Source: Pseudomonas mohnii
GTDB taxonomy: Bacteria > Pseudomonadota > Gammaproteobacteria > Pseudomonadales > Pseudomonadaceae
Assembly (NCBI RefSeq): GCF_900105115.1
Contig: NZ_FNRV01000001.1
Coordinates: 6,327,501 to 6,391,500 of the forward strand
Direction of reading: 5' to 3'
DNA: 64,000 bases
Positions within the stretch are counted from its first letter, which is position 1. The number at the start of each line of letters is the position of its first letter. The position numbers and the translations under genes are program-made. A model generated the notes under the pieces. That model saw nothing but the letters and a program-made list of their open reading frames with translations, ran no database searches and was not told the origin of the DNA. Below are positions 18,850-28,360 of the stretch, one piece after another.

Positions 18850-18921
18850 CCACGCACACCCCATCGTGGGCGCCTGCTCGAGACGGCGGTATGTCCTTCA
18901 GCGTCAATATTGGCTGATGTC

Positions 18922-18952
18922 GCCGCTTCGCGAACAGGCTCGCTCCCACGTT
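18922..18952. repeat. Single REP element
   Basis: One REP core (GCGAACAGGCTCGCTCCCACG) in the convergent gap between the HAD gene and nhaB. Confidence 0.65.
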
Positions 18953-18965
18953 ATCGGGGCGCTGT

Positions 18966-20468
18966 TTACAGCCAGTAGCTCACCGCGTACCAACCCAGGA
19001 CGCCCATCACCATGGTGTATGGCAAGGCCATCCACACCATCCGTCCATACGACAGGCGAACCAGCGGCGCAATCGCCGACGTCAGCAGAAACAGAAACGC
19101 AGCCTGACCATTGGGTGTCGCCACGCTCGGCAAGTTGGTGCCCGTGTTGATCGCGATGGCCAGGGTCTCGAAATGCTCACGGCTCATGTGCCCGGAAAGG
19201 AACGCCTGTTTCACTTCGGTGATGTAGATGGTCGCCACGAACACGTTGTCACTGATCGCCGAGAGCAACCCGTTAGCGATGAACAGCATGCCCGGTTGTT
19301 GATCGGCAGGCAGCGCCAGCACCCATTGGATCAATGGCGTGAACAGTTGTTGATCGTGAATCACTGCCACCACGGCGAAAAACACCACCAGTAGCGCGGT
19401 GAATGGCATCGCATCCTTAAACGCGTTACCGAGACGGTGTTCATCGGTGATGCCGGTGAACGCTGTGATCAGCACGATCACCATCAAACCGATCAAGCCC
19501 ACTTCCGCCACATGAAAGGCCAGGCCGGCAATCAGGATCAGTGCGGCCGCGCCCTGTACGATGAGGGCTGCACGCTGTTGCGAGGTGCGTTCGGCATTGT
19601 CTTCGGCGGCGTAATTGGCCAGCACGGCGCGGACGTTGTCCGGCAGCAAGGTGCCGTAGCCGAACCAGCGCAATTTTTCCAGCAGGACGCAGGTGACCAG
19701 ACCCGCGACCAGGACAGGGAGTGAAACCGGAGCGACTTTCAGGAAGAACTCGGAAAAATGCCAACCCATTTCATGGCCGATCAGCAGGTTCTGCGGTTCA
19801 CCCACCAGCGTGCACACGCCACCCAGCGCCGTACCGACGGCACCGTGCATCAACAGGCTGCGCAGAAACGCACGAAACTGGTCGAGATCGCCATGATGAA
19901 GGGAAGGCAGGTGCCGATCATCGCCGTACTCGCCATCCTGGCGGGGATCGGTGCCCGAGGCCACCCGGTGGTACACCGAGTAAAAACCGACGGCAGCACT
20001 GATGATGACGGCTGTCACGGTCAGGGCGTCGAGAAAGGCCGACAGGAACGCCGACAAAAAGCAAAACATCAACGACAGCAGCGCCTTGGAGCGGACCCCA
20101 AGCAGCAACCGCGAGAACAGGAACAACAGCAGGTCTTTCATGAAGTAGATGCCGGCCACCATGAACATCAGCAGCAGGATCACCGGAAAGTTGTGAACCA
20201 GCTCGTCATAGAGCGCCTGTGGCGTGGTCATTTTCAGCAACAACGCTTCGACGAGCAGCAAGCCGCCAGGCATGAGTGGATAACACTTGAGCGCCATGGC
20301 CAGGGTGAATATGAATTCCAGCACCAGCAACCAGCCGGCTGCCACCGGACCTGCTGTCCACAGCACCAGGGCATTGAGAATCAGGAAACCGACAATACAA
20401 ACCTTGTACCAGCGGGGTGAGTTGCCCAGAAAATTACGCGCGAACGCCTGGGCCATCGAGCCGGACAT
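18966..20468 (-). CDS. nhaB: Na+/H+ antiporter NhaB
   Basis: 500 aa with about 12 hydrophobic segments. The N-terminus [22 protein letters not shown] and internal [26 protein letters not shown] match NhaB of Gram-negative bacteria, which exchanges cytoplasmic sodium for protons across the inner membrane and supports salt and alkaline tolerance. Single gene; start ATG preceded by AGGAGCAG. Confidence 0.95.
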   Translation of the reverse strand: MSGSMAQAFARNFLGNSPRWYKVCIVGFLILNALVLWTAGPVAAGWLLVLEFIFTLAMALKCYPLMPGGLLLVEALLLKMTTPQALYDELVHNFPVILLLMFMVAGIYFMKDLLLFLFSRLLLGVRSKALLSLMFCFLSAFLSAFLDALTVTAVIISAAVGFYSVYHRVASGTDPRQDGEYGDDRHLPSLHHGDLDQFRAFLRSLLMHGAVGTALGGVCTLVGEPQNLLIGHEMGWHFSEFFLKVAPVSLPVLVAGLVTCVLLEKLRWFGYGTLLPDNVRAVLANYAAEDNAERTSQQRAALIVQGAAALILIAGLAFHVAEVGLIGLMVIVLITAFTGITDEHRLGNAFKDAMPFTALLVVFFAVVAVIHDQQLFTPLIQWVLALPADQQPGMLFIANGLLSAISDNVFVATIYITEVKQAFLSGHMSREHFETLAIAINTGTNLPSVATPNGQAAFLFLLTSAIAPLVRLSYGRMVWMALPYTMVMGVLGWYAVSYWL

Positions 20469-20546
20469 TGGCTGCTCCTTGTATTAAGAAGCGCGCAACT
20501 TGCCGTAAGCGGAAGGGAAGATCAAGTGTAGGAAAAATCCAGTGGG

Positions 20547-21836
20547 CTAAGCCAGGTAACGGGCGACGATCGCCCGATAGTGGCCGTCCAGGGAATAACC
20601 GCCCACGACAATGTTTCCATCACGCTGCACGGCCACCGAGGTGGCGGTGTCCAGGCTGCGACCGAGACGGGTGCGAACCCAACCGTTGCCATCGCCAAAG
20701 TCTGGATCGAGCTGGCCGTCAGGCGAGTATCGACCCAGCAGAAAGTCGGCCTCGACGCCACCAATGGTTGCGCCGGCTACCACCACACTGCCGTCCGGTT
20801 GCGCCTGTGCGGCGGTCCATTGGCAACCGTTATTGGCGATTTCCAGCAATTGCGGCTGCCCGCCGTTGCAGTGACTGTCCGGGCGGCCATTGATGTGGAC
20901 TTTCAAGGCCAAGCAGCGCATCGGCTCACGACTGCTGCCGAAACACTGCACGTCGCCATTGTCTTGCTGGACGATCCGGTTGACCTGAGCGCTATGCCCC
21001 CGCGCCTCGAAACTCATGAAACCGTCCACGGCAAAATGGGTGTCGAGACTGCCGTCCGCGCGATAACGGGCCAGCAATCCTTCTCCGGGGAGGTTGATCG
21101 ACCCGCCCACAAGGATTCGCCCGTCACACTGAATCTTCAGGCTGCTGAGCCACGTGTTCATCAGCAAGTGCCTGACGATCACGAACCCGCGGCCATTGAA
21201 TGTGCTGTCCAGCGATCCGTCGGGGTTCAGCCGAATGAGCAGGCCGGCATGATCGGCCCGTTCGAAGTGATGGTTGGCCATCAGCAGGATCCGACCGTCC
21301 GCTTGAACGTCCACATCGCAGGCTTCGGCGCCCGGTACACCGGGTGGAAGCCAGGCATCACGCATACCATGGGAGAGATTGCCTGGCAGACGCACGATGC
21401 AGCGACCATTGTCACCGAAGTCCTGAACGGGACAGCCCTGTGGGTCAAACAATGCCAGTGCGGGGAGGGTGAAGTGCGTATTTTCGTAGTGCAGGCCGAC
21501 GACCAGAATGCGCTCATCGGGGAGCACGCGAACCCTGGTAGCCATGGCTTCGAAACCTTGTTGGAACTGTCCGATGACACTGCCTTGATTGCCAAAGGCG
21601 AGATCCGCCGAGCCATCCTCCAGCAGGCGAGCCAGACCGAAGCGACTGCCGCCCGGGGTGCCTACCTTGGCCGCCACCAACAGGCGGTCCTGGGAATCTA
21701 TTGCGACGTCATGGGCGATGCTTGAAAGACTGCCGGCGAAATAGACCTGGGATTTGCCTTGGGTGGCGAATGCAGGATCCAGTTGCCCTGCATGACTGAG
21801 TGTTGAGGGCGAAGCCACAACGGACTGGCTTGACAT
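20547..21836 (-). CDS. Delta-60 repeat (beta-propeller-like) protein
   Basis: 429 aa made of tandem units of about 50-60 residues, each with a D-x-x-F-x-x-x-G core (LDPAFATQG, ADLAFGNQG, LDSTFNGRG, LDTHFAVDG, LDPDFGDGNG) and a following V-DGRILVGG-type strand. This is the delta-60 repeat, common in pseudomonad and myxobacterial proteins of unknown function. No signal peptide with the chosen start (21836), which has AAGGAG nine bases upstream; the frame continues to 22013 without features. Role unknown; possible extracellular adhesin-like propeller. Confidence 0.85.
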   Translation of the reverse strand: MSSQSVVASPSTLSHAGQLDPAFATQGKSQVYFAGSLSSIAHDVAIDSQDRLLVAAKVGTPGGSRFGLARLLEDGSADLAFGNQGSVIGQFQQGFEAMATRVRVLPDERILVVGLHYENTHFTLPALALFDPQGCPVQDFGDNGRCIVRLPGNLSHGMRDAWLPPGVPGAEACDVDVQADGRILLMANHHFERADHAGLLIRLNPDGSLDSTFNGRGFVIVRHLLMNTWLSSLKIQCDGRILVGGSINLPGEGLLARYRADGSLDTHFAVDGFMSFEARGHSAQVNRIVQQDNGDVQCFGSSREPMRCLALKVHINGRPDSHCNGGQPQLLEIANNGCQWTAAQAQPDGSVVVAGATIGGVEADFLLGRYSPDGQLDPDFGDGNGWVRTRLGRSLDTATSVAVQRDGNIVVGGYSLDGHYRAIVARYLA

Positions 21837-22090
21837 GCACGCATCTCCTTGCGAGTCGTCCTGATCCGGGAATTGGGTGGCGACTGTATAAGGAGAATAT
21901 TCAAAACCTGAATGGTTGAATGCACAACTGTCACAACTAACAGGTGGAGGGTCGCTGTGTGCCAGAACAGTGTCTTTTCGAACCAGTGGCAAGCCTGCAA
22001 TGTTTAAAGGCACACGGGAAGTTCGAATAAAGGCATGTCATAAGTTCAGCTGGCAATGATCAGCCAACCTGTTAACGACGGGGGAAGGGC

Positions 22091-22114
22091 GCGGATTACC
22101 CCGGAGTAATCCGC
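22091..22114. repeat. Perfect 9-bp stem-loop
   Basis: GCGGATTAC-N6-GTAATCCGC lies just beyond the stop of the 88-aa gene. A run of seven A on its plus-strand 3' side gives U before, not after, the hairpin in the minus direction, so it is an unusual terminator if it is one. Confidence 0.5.
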
Positions 22115-22123
22115 AAAAAAATA

Positions 22124-22390
22124 TCAATGCGGCATCGACCACGACTGGAGCGTGTAACCTTCGTGGCTCAACTCGGCACGAGCCTGTTCGAGCAGGCGTT
22201 CAAGTTGTGCCGGGTCGGTGTAGGCGCTGCTCGGGATCAGCTTGCGGCCTATACTGTTTTTGGTGCGATCGATAACGGTCAGGCTGAGTTCACCGTTGCC
22301 GTCCTGTGGCGCCCAGGCCACGCACTGGAAAGGCTGGAATGCGCGGTCGGCAATCAGAAGAGCTTCGTTGATACGGAGCGGGGCGTTCAT
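22124..22390 (-). CDS. Small hypothetical protein
   Basis: 88 aa, soluble, no signal. It reads MNAPLRINEALLIADRAF..., contains ELSLTVIDRTKNSIGRKLIPSS-like beta strands split over residues 33-60, and ends in a helix and QSWSMPH. It resembles small uncharacterised pseudomonad proteins; no function assigned. Start 22390 has GAGGGA upstream, which excludes the ATG at 22414. Confidence 0.7.
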   Translation of the reverse strand: MNAPLRINEALLIADRAFQPFQCVAWAPQDGNGELSLTVIDRTKNSIGRKLIPSSAYTDPAQLERLLEQARAELSHEGYTLQSWSMPH

Positions 22391-22670
22391 TGGATGTTCC
22401 CTCGGTATGCCCAATCAAGTGATAGGCCGACGGTTGGGCTGACCCTTCGGCTGGTTACTTGTACTGATGCCCGCAAGGGTGGTTCGGGTCACATGCAATC
22501 AAAAGAAATTTCAACTTTCTTTCATATACCCGGTTGGCCCGATTCATTTTGAACGCTGAATGAAAACCTGGGCTCGTCAGGTATTTTTATCGAAGTCTCT
22601 TCTTATAACTAATACCAGGACCGCTCTATAGTCAAACGATACAAGGCCCTGTCAAATTCTTGCTAATGTT
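22391..22670. other. Intergenic region upstream of the sigma-54 activator gene
   Basis: No gene seen. AT-rich in its right half. TTATAACT at about 22603 could be a -10 for a rightward transcript running into the hairpin at 22671; the -35 is unclear. Confidence 0.35.
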
Positions 22671-22699
22671 ACAGTCAGGTTTGCCAAATGACTGTTTTT
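22671..22699 (+). terminator. Leader terminator upstream of the sigma-54 activator
   Basis: ACAGTCA-N11-TGACTGT followed by five T, in the direction of the downstream gene and 37 bp before its ATG. It would end a short rightward RNA unless antagonised. Confidence 0.55.
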
Positions 22700-22716
22700 A
22701 ATAATTTTTCCTGACT

Positions 22717-22726
22717 TTGGCGCCAA
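22717..22726. promoter_or_regulatory. 10-bp palindrome overlapping the leader of the sigma-54 activator gene
   Basis: TTGGCGCCAA is a perfect palindrome ending just before the AAGGAACAG ribosome site. It could be an autoregulatory operator or a hairpin affecting translation. Confidence 0.3.
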
Positions 22727-22735
22727 GGAACAGTC

Positions 22736-24061
22736 ATGAGCGATGCGCCTGCCTTAAGACGTTTACTTGTGGTGGATCCGTGCGACGACTGCCATCAGCT
22801 GTTGCCCGGATTACGCTCCGTGGGTTGGGACGTTGACAGCTGCACGCTGGAAAACGCCACCGACCGAACGTGTGACGTTGGCTTGTTGCGTTTGCAGCCT
22901 TGGCATCTCGAGCACCCGGACGCCGTCAAAGAGGTGATCAGCCGCAGCGGCACCGAGTGGATCGCCGTGCTCAACCAGGAAGTGCTTCGACTGCAGAATG
23001 TCGGGGATTTCGTCTGCGAGTGGTTTTTCGATTTCCATACCTTGCCCTTTGATGTCTCCAGAGTCCAGGTGACGCTGGGCAGGGCTTTCGGCATGGCCCG
23101 TCTTCGCGGCCAGGGCACGGTGCATATCGATCAGCCCGAGCACGAGTTGCTCGGTGACAGCAAGCCAATACGCGAGTTGCGCAAGCTCCTGAGCAAACTG
23201 GCGCCTACGGAGTCTCCAGTGTTGATTCGCGGCGAAAGCGGGACAGGTAAAGAGTTGGTCGCCCGCACGCTGCATCGGCAATCGTTGCGCCACAACAAAC
23301 CCTTTGTCGCGATCAATTGTGGCGCGATTCCCGAGCACCTGATCCAGTCCGAACTGTTCGGTCACGAGAAGGGGGCCTTTACTGGCGCCCATCAACGCAA
23401 GGTCGGGCGAATAGAAGCGGCTAATGGCGGTACGCTGTTCCTCGACGAAATCGGTGACCTGCCTCTTGAACTGCAGGCGAACCTGTTGCGCTTCCTCCAG
23501 GAGAAGCACATCGAGCGGGTGGGTGGCAGTCAGCCGATTCCCGTGGATGTGCGGGTGTTGGCCGCGACCCACGTCGATCTTGAGGCTGCGATCGAGAAGA
23601 AGCGCTTTCGCGAAGATCTGTATTATCGCCTGAACGTCTTGCAGGTCTCGACCGCGCCCCTGCGTGAGCGCAATGGCGATTTGTCGATGTTGGCCAACCA
23701 CTTTTCCCATTTCTACAGTCATGAAACCGGCCGCCGTCCGCGCAGCTTCAGTGAGGATGCGTTGATAGCCATGGGCAAGCATGACTGGCCGGGCAATGTT
23801 CGCGAACTGGCCAACCGGGTACGGCGCGGGTTGGTTCTGGCCGAAGGCCGGCAGATCGAAGCGCGAGATTTGGGGCTGATCAGCCATCAAACTGTTTCCG
23901 CGCCGATGGGCACGCTGGAAGACTACAAACACCGGGCAGAACGTCAGGCGTTGTGTGATGTGCTTAACCGTCATAGCGATAACTTGAGCATCGCCGCCAA
24001 GGTATTAGGGATATCCAGGCCGACCTTCTACCGTTTGCTGCACAAGCATCAGATACGTTGA
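22736..24061 (+). CDS. VpsR-like sigma-54-dependent activator, convergent with fap
   Basis: 441 aa. The N-terminal 120 residues resemble the degenerate receiver of VpsR-type activators (LLVVDP, then WIAVLNQEVLRLQNVGDFVCEWFFDFH). The AAA+ domain has Walker A GESGTGKE (about 166-173), the sigma-54 contact loop GAFTGA (about 213-218) and Walker B LFLDEIGDLP. A Fis-type HTH closes the protein (LSIAAKVLGISRPTFYRLL, about 415-433). VpsR in Vibrio binds c-di-GMP; whether this one does is unknown. Its position beside fap and the sigma-54 promoter before fapA make it the likely fap activator. Confidence 0.9.
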   Translation: MSDAPALRRLLVVDPCDDCHQLLPGLRSVGWDVDSCTLENATDRTCDVGLLRLQPWHLEHPDAVKEVISRSGTEWIAVLNQEVLRLQNVGDFVCEWFFDFHTLPFDVSRVQVTLGRAFGMARLRGQGTVHIDQPEHELLGDSKPIRELRKLLSKLAPTESPVLIRGESGTGKELVARTLHRQSLRHNKPFVAINCGAIPEHLIQSELFGHEKGAFTGAHQRKVGRIEAANGGTLFLDEIGDLPLELQANLLRFLQEKHIERVGGSQPIPVDVRVLAATHVDLEAAIEKKRFREDLYYRLNVLQVSTAPLRERNGDLSMLANHFSHFYSHETGRRPRSFSEDALIAMGKHDWPGNVRELANRVRRGLVLAEGRQIEARDLGLISHQTVSAPMGTLEDYKHRAERQALCDVLNRHSDNLSIAAKVLGISRPTFYRLLHKHQIR

Positions 24062-24114
24062 GTAGCGGGGTGTATGGCTGCAGGTCAATGCTCCAATAGC
24101 GCGTAGGACCCACG

Positions 24115-24143
24115 AAAAAGCCCGCTGAAACAGCGGGCTTTTT
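24115..24143. terminator. Bidirectional terminator between the activator and fapF
   Basis: AAAAAGCCCGCTG and CAGCGGGCTTTTT flank a 3-nt loop, giving an intrinsic terminator in both directions at the convergence point. Confidence 0.9.
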
Positions 24144-24155
24144 GTTGTCGCAGCA

Positions 24156-25436
24156 TTAGAAGTAGTAAGGGAATTTCAGGCTGAAGGAAAAGTCGGGCGC
24201 GTCATCGGTCATCCCGATGGACAGTTGCGGGACGATCGTCAGGTTATTGCTTGCTGCCAGGGTCATGCCGATGTTGAAGTTGGCCGAGTTGTAATCGCTG
24301 TTGGTGATGGATTGCCACTCACCCCCGTCCGGCTTGATCTTGCTCTTGCGGGCGAACTGATCGGTGAACGAGAACGACATACTCATCTTCTCGTTCAAGG
24401 CGAATGCGATGCCGGCACCGATCTGCCAGGAATCGCCGAGTTTCACGTCTCCTGGCACCTTGGAGTTGACTTGGGGACTTATGTCGCTGAACGAGTCTTC
24501 CATGTTGTAGGTATACGCCAGGCTGCCGAACAGCACGGCAGGGTCGAAGGTCTTGACCAGCGAGATGCCCGGGGTGATCGACCAGACCCCGTTGCCGGTC
24601 GGCAAGCTTTCGGGTACCGCCAGGTTATTGTTGTTCGGGTCCTCGATCAGCTTGATGCCGTAAGGGTCTTCACCCGTTGGTGCTTTGATGCGCAGTGTGG
24701 CGACCGCGTCGGGATAGTTCTCCGACTCATCGAGAAACTTGTAGGCAACGCCAACGTTGATATCGCCGATGGTCGGGTCGCGGGTGACGGATGCATCCGA
24801 CGTCACCGGGCCTGCGCCACCGGCGCCACCGGAGGAATACGTCGATTCGCGATAAACCACGGGAACGTTGATGTCGAACTGCCAGCGTTGAGCCACGTTG
24901 TAACGCGCGGTCAGGTCCAGGGTCCAGTTATCCGCCTTGATGCGGTCGATGTTGATGTTGCCGAGAAAAATCGAGTCCAGTGCCAGGAAGCCGTTGAGCG
25001 TTAACGCGCGGGTATCGTAGTGCGTGTAGGTCAGGCCGGTTTCGACGCTGAACTTGCCGCCTCCGAAGAAGCCGCTGGCTTCGTCATACAGGTTGGAAAC
25101 GCTTTGCGCAGGCTCCGAGTCATCCTTGAGCGACTGACCGTATGAACTGCCCGTGGCTCCCGACCCAGAGGTGGCCACTGTCTGGCCACCCTTGATCTTT
25201 TCCGCGGGGGATTTGGTCAGGCGCTTGGGCGCCGGTGTTGCCGGGGTTTCTTCGACCTGGCGAACGCGCTGCTCGAGTACCATCAGCGCGTTCTGTTGTG
25301 CTTCGTAACGTTGTTTCAGCTCCATGAGTTCTTGTTTTAGTGCTTCGACCTGGGGGTCCGGTGCTGCGTACAGCAATGAAGCCGGGGCCAGGCTACTCAA
25401 ACAAACGATAGCCCTGAACGTTAAAGATCGATGCAT
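24156..25436 (-). CDS. fapF: FapF, outer-membrane amyloid export pore
   Basis: 426 aa with a signal peptide (to about residue 24, SLLYA). The N-terminal mature region is a coiled coil ([20 protein letters not shown]), then a Ser/Gly linker and a beta-barrel ending in Tyr-Tyr-Phe, the typical outer-membrane C-terminus. In characterised Fap systems FapF is a trimeric 12-strand barrel gated by that coiled coil and exports FapB/C/E. Last gene of the operon, followed by a strong terminator. Confidence 0.95.
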   Translation of the reverse strand: MHRSLTFRAIVCLSSLAPASLLYAAPDPQVEALKQELMELKQRYEAQQNALMVLEQRVRQVEETPATPAPKRLTKSPAEKIKGGQTVATSGSGATGSSYGQSLKDDSEPAQSVSNLYDEASGFFGGGKFSVETGLTYTHYDTRALTLNGFLALDSIFLGNINIDRIKADNWTLDLTARYNVAQRWQFDINVPVVYRESTYSSGGAGGAGPVTSDASVTRDPTIGDINVGVAYKFLDESENYPDAVATLRIKAPTGEDPYGIKLIEDPNNNNLAVPESLPTGNGVWSITPGISLVKTFDPAVLFGSLAYTYNMEDSFSDISPQVNSKVPGDVKLGDSWQIGAGIAFALNEKMSMSFSFTDQFARKSKIKPDGGEWQSITNSDYNSANFNIGMTLAASNNLTIVPQLSIGMTDDAPDFSFSLKFPYYF

Positions 25437-25481
25437 GGGTGAGCCGTCCCTTCTGACACGTCTGGTGACACTGAGCGTAGA

Positions 25482-26222
25482 TCAGAATCCGCTGGTGCGT
25501 AGCCCTCTGAGCTGGTCCAGATTGCCGCTCAGAGAGCCGGCTGTCGGAACGGTGTCACGCAGCACGACATTGAGCGATGTGATGTTGCGGACCTGGTTGC
25601 CGGCGCCGAGCAGCGTCGTGTTCTGCAGCAGCCCGCCCTGGGCCAGGCGTTGTACCGTACTGCCCTGGTTGTTGTTGGCCAGAATGTTGAGTTGTATGCC
25701 ACTACCGGTCGAGGAAACGCTCATCGAACCCGCACCGTTGGCGCCGGTTAATGTCGAGCCAGCGGCCAATGCCTGGCCCTGCTGTTGTGTGGCTGGTGCC
25801 TGATTGGCCTTGGTCACGTTGATATCAACGTTGTTGTAGGCCGTGTTGTAGTCACCGGCAGCACGCACGACTTGTGTGACTCCTCCGGTGCTGTTGAGGC
25901 CGTTGCCGCCAGTGACGGTGCCGGTGCCTTGTGATTGCGACGTTCCAGTGCCTTTTTCATCGATCTTCGACACGTAGAACTGTGGCTGGATGGTGGATTG
26001 TTGAATCTGCATCGAGGACGTTGCCCCGATCACTTCACCGTTGGCATTTTGCCAGGTGCTGGTCATGGCGATGCCGAAGCTGATGATGCGTCCGGGCATG
26101 ACAAAGCGGCCGCGCAGGCTCGCCAATTCCTGGTCATTCAGTTCGATGGGTTTGAAAGTCTCTGCATGGGTTGGCAGGCTGGCGGCGAGGCAAGCCACCG
26201 CCAGCCAGATTGGAGTCTTCAT
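25482..26222 (-). CDS. fapE: FapE, minor amyloid fibril component
   Basis: 246 aa, signal peptide to about residue 20 (PTHA). The mature N-terminus PIELNDQELASLRGRFVMPGRIISFGI is the conserved FapE start. It is Asn/Gln/Gly/Thr-rich after that and has no FapB/C repeats. FapE is secreted and found in the mature fibre at low level. It lies between fapD and fapF with short gaps. Confidence 0.93.
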   Translation of the reverse strand: MKTPIWLAVACLAASLPTHAETFKPIELNDQELASLRGRFVMPGRIISFGIAMTSTWQNANGEVIGATSSMQIQQSTIQPQFYVSKIDEKGTGTSQSQGTGTVTGGNGLNSTGGVTQVVRAAGDYNTAYNNVDINVTKANQAPATQQQGQALAAGSTLTGANGAGSMSVSSTGSGIQLNILANNNQGSTVQRLAQGGLLQNTTLLGAGNQVRNITSLNVVLRDTVPTAGSLSGNLDQLRGLRTSGF

Positions 26223-26255
26223 TGGATACTCCCGGAGCTTCGTGCTCCCTTGTTA

Positions 26256-26936
26256 TTAGAAAAAGTCGCTTTGGATGAATCCGAAATCCATCAACTCGGC
26301 GTCTTGCACCGGGTTGAAGGTGTTGATGCGATTCTTGGCGCTCAGTGGCAACGGCGGGTCGAGCAACACATTGGTTTTGTCGTAGCCCTGACCGATGACG
26401 GCAAAGATGATGCCGTTCCAGCCTTTGACAAAGTCGTCGACTTTGTAGCGTTTATGACCGAGTACCGGATCTCCGATATAGACCCAGCCCTCATGGACCC
26501 TTTGCATGACTACAAAATGTTTGTAGCCACGGATATCCATGAGTACCACCACCGGGATTTTGATTTCACTCAAGGTTTCCGGCGCCACCCGGTAGCCACG
26601 GGCGCGCATGCCGATGCTTTCCACGTAGTGCTTCATGTCGAGCATGGAGAAGCCCTGAACGCGGACAAGATCCTGGTCGGAGTGTGCCAGCATGCCTTCG
26701 ATGATCTGGTCTTCTGTGACGTCCAGCCAATAGGCTTGGCGCAAAATGGTCGCCAGCGCTGCTGCGCCGCAACTGAAGTCGGTTTTCTGTTGCACCAGGT
26801 CGGCAAATTTACGCTCGCGGATGCTCTGGATCGGCTTGAATACCACCGCACCGCCCGGCAGGACGGACAGCGGCATTTGTGCAGCCTCGATCACACTGGT
26901 CACGCAAAGCAAAAATGCCAAGGCGATAATGCGCAT
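26256..26936 (-). CDS. fapD: FapD, C39-like cysteine protease
   Basis: 226 aa with a signal peptide (MRIIALAFLLCVTSVIEA). The papain-like C39 signature is present: Cys in QQKTDFSCGAAALATIL, His in IRGYKHFVVMQRV and Asp in VYIGDPVLGHKRY. FapD is needed for fibre formation, probably by processing or quality control in the periplasm. Start 26936 gives the best signal peptide; an ATG at 26957 is in frame. Upstream lies an intrinsic terminator separating it from fapC. Confidence 0.93.
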   Translation of the reverse strand: MRIIALAFLLCVTSVIEAAQMPLSVLPGGAVVFKPIQSIRERKFADLVQQKTDFSCGAAALATILRQAYWLDVTEDQIIEGMLAHSDQDLVRVQGFSMLDMKHYVESIGMRARGYRVAPETLSEIKIPVVVLMDIRGYKHFVVMQRVHEGWVYIGDPVLGHKRYKVDDFVKGWNGIIFAVIGQGYDKTNVLLDPPLPLSAKNRINTFNPVQDAELMDFGFIQSDFF

Positions 26937-26961
26937 GGGGGGATGCCCTCTGGTCATATTG

Positions 26962-26985
26962 AAAAAAGGCCCCCGTAAGGGGGCC
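26962..26985 (-). terminator. Intra-operon terminator between fapC and fapD
   Basis: Minus-strand GGCCCCC-TTAC-GGGGGCC followed by six U, 14 bases after the fapC stop. Stem of seven GC pairs. It should make fapA-B-C transcripts more abundant than fapDEF. Confidence 0.88.
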
Positions 26986-26998
26986 TCCAGAGACAGCA

Positions 26999-28309
26999 TT
27001 AGAACGACTGGTTGGAGATGGCCAGCGAGTTGCTTTGTTGGTTGCCCACACCAGCAGCCACGTTGACACCCAGGTTGCCGCTGCCGCCATTCACCGAACC
27101 ACTCAGGGTTGCGGTGTTGGTCACAGGGTTTGCCCAGCCGGTTGGAGTCAGCACTTGATAGGAGTAGGTGTTGCTCAAATCAAATGAACTGCTTTCGCTG
27201 TAGCTCTTCGTTACGTCTTTAGAAGACGCAGACGATTTCTCGCCTGATTTGTCGTACGAGGAGTCATACGATTTTGTGAACGAGGAGTCGTGCGATTTTG
27301 TGTAGGAAGAGTCGGACGAGTTGCTGTTCGACGTATTGAGAGAACCACTGGCCGATGCATCAAGCGATGCGGTCAGCGATGCATCAGCAGACCTGCTGCG
27401 GGTGTGATCGGCGCCACCATTGTTCCAGGTGACCGATCTGTTAGCAGTTGCCGACGCGTCCAGGTTAGCGTTCAGAGAAGCATCGAAAGAAGCGCTGCTG
27501 GAAGCATTGGAATTCGCGCTTCTGGATCCGCTGGCATCAAAGCTTTTCGATCCGCTTGCATCGAAGCTGTTGGAACCGCTCGCGGCCCAGTTGCTGGAAG
27601 CGCTCTTGTCTACGCTCAAGTTGGAGTTTTTGTTGTAATTGGAACTGCCGCTAGACGTTTTGGTAAACGTCAGTGTATCCAGGCGGGTAGTCCGATCGGC
27701 ACCGTTGTTCACAGTCAGGCCAGGACTGCTTTGATCGGCCGAGGCAGTGGCCATCGCGCTGCCGAGCGGTGCATTGGAGTTGGCAATTGCCATGGTGTTT
27801 TTCTGTTGGTTCAGGTCGCCACCAGCAATGTTGATCCCCATATTGCCGCTGCCACCATTCCCCGAGCCGCTCATCACCGCAGACGATGTGGTGGAGTAGT
27901 TGTCGACCCGATTGTTATTGCCGTATTGCGTGACTTTAGAGTTGGCATTGGCAGTGCCGAACACGAAGCTGTTATCCAGACTGGAGGTGGAGCTGGCGTT
28001 TGCGATGGCGGCCGCGTTGTCTTGTTGGTTGCCGCTGCCTGCCGCCACGTTGACGCCGACATTGCCGCTGGCGCCAGAGCCGGAACTGCTCATCTCGGCT
28101 GAGTTTTGAGTCCCTTCGTTATAGATGCGGTTACCGGTACTGGTCTGGCTATCGGTCGCATTGGCAGTTGCATTAACAGGGATTACGGTTGGTGGAGGAG
28201 TGTGATTGCCGTTTTGGTGGTCATTACGGCGATCGTTAGCTTGTACAGCAACAGCCATGACCGCAGCAATTGCGAAAACCAGAGGCTTTAATGCCATCGA
28301 AGGTTTCAT
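26999..28309 (-). CDS. fapC: FapC, major amyloid subunit
   Basis: 436 aa; signal peptide to Ala24. Three imperfect amyloid repeats share GSGN(x)G(V/I)N(V/I)A-G--NQQ-N--AI: R1 about 69-104, R2 about 141-178, R3 about 398-434. The linker between R1 and R2 is short (36), that between R2 and R3 very long (about 220) and Ser/Asp/Ala-rich, with octad repeats such as NSFDASGS and DSSYTKSH. No cysteine is present. FapC forms the fibre body in biofilm matrix. Linker length varies among species. Confidence 0.96.
   Translation of the reverse strand: MKPSMALKPLVFAIAAVMAVAVQANDRRNDHQNGNHTPPPTVIPVNATANATDSQTSTGNRIYNEGTQNSAEMSSSGSGASGNVGVNVAAGSGNQQDNAAAIANASSTSSLDNSFVFGTANANSKVTQYGNNNRVDNYSTTSSAVMSGSGNGGSGNMGINIAGGDLNQQKNTMAIANSNAPLGSAMATASADQSSPGLTVNNGADRTTRLDTLTFTKTSSGSSNYNKNSNLSVDKSASSNWAASGSNSFDASGSKSFDASGSRSANSNASSSASFDASLNANLDASATANRSVTWNNGGADHTRSRSADASLTASLDASASGSLNTSNSNSSDSSYTKSHDSSFTKSYDSSYDKSGEKSSASSKDVTKSYSESSSFDLSNTYSYQVLTPTGWANPVTNTATLSGSVNGGSGNLGVNVAAGVGNQQSNSLAISNQSF
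27245..27320. repeat. 24-bp tandem coding repeats in fapC
   Basis: Three near-identical 24-bp units (core GAGGAGTCRTRCGATTTTGT on the plus strand) encode DSSYTKSH, DSSFTKSY, DSSYDKSG on the minus strand. The unit is a multiple of three, so copy-number change would keep frame. Confidence 0.75.
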
Positions 28310-28360
28310 GGTGATTCTCCGTACTTATTTTAGGTTAAGTGTTGAAACTACCTGTTTGGG

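Noticed and set aside
20547..22013. 488-aa form of the delta-60 protein starting at 22013
   Set aside because: The first 59 residues show no conservation, and the ATG at 21836 has a good ribosome site.
26962..26985. REP element
   Set aside because: GGCCCCC/GGGGGCC with a U-run has no REP core and fits an intrinsic terminator much better.
27240..27620. CRISPR array
   Set aside because: The regular repeats are in-frame octapeptide-coding units of fapC, without unique spacers or cas genes.
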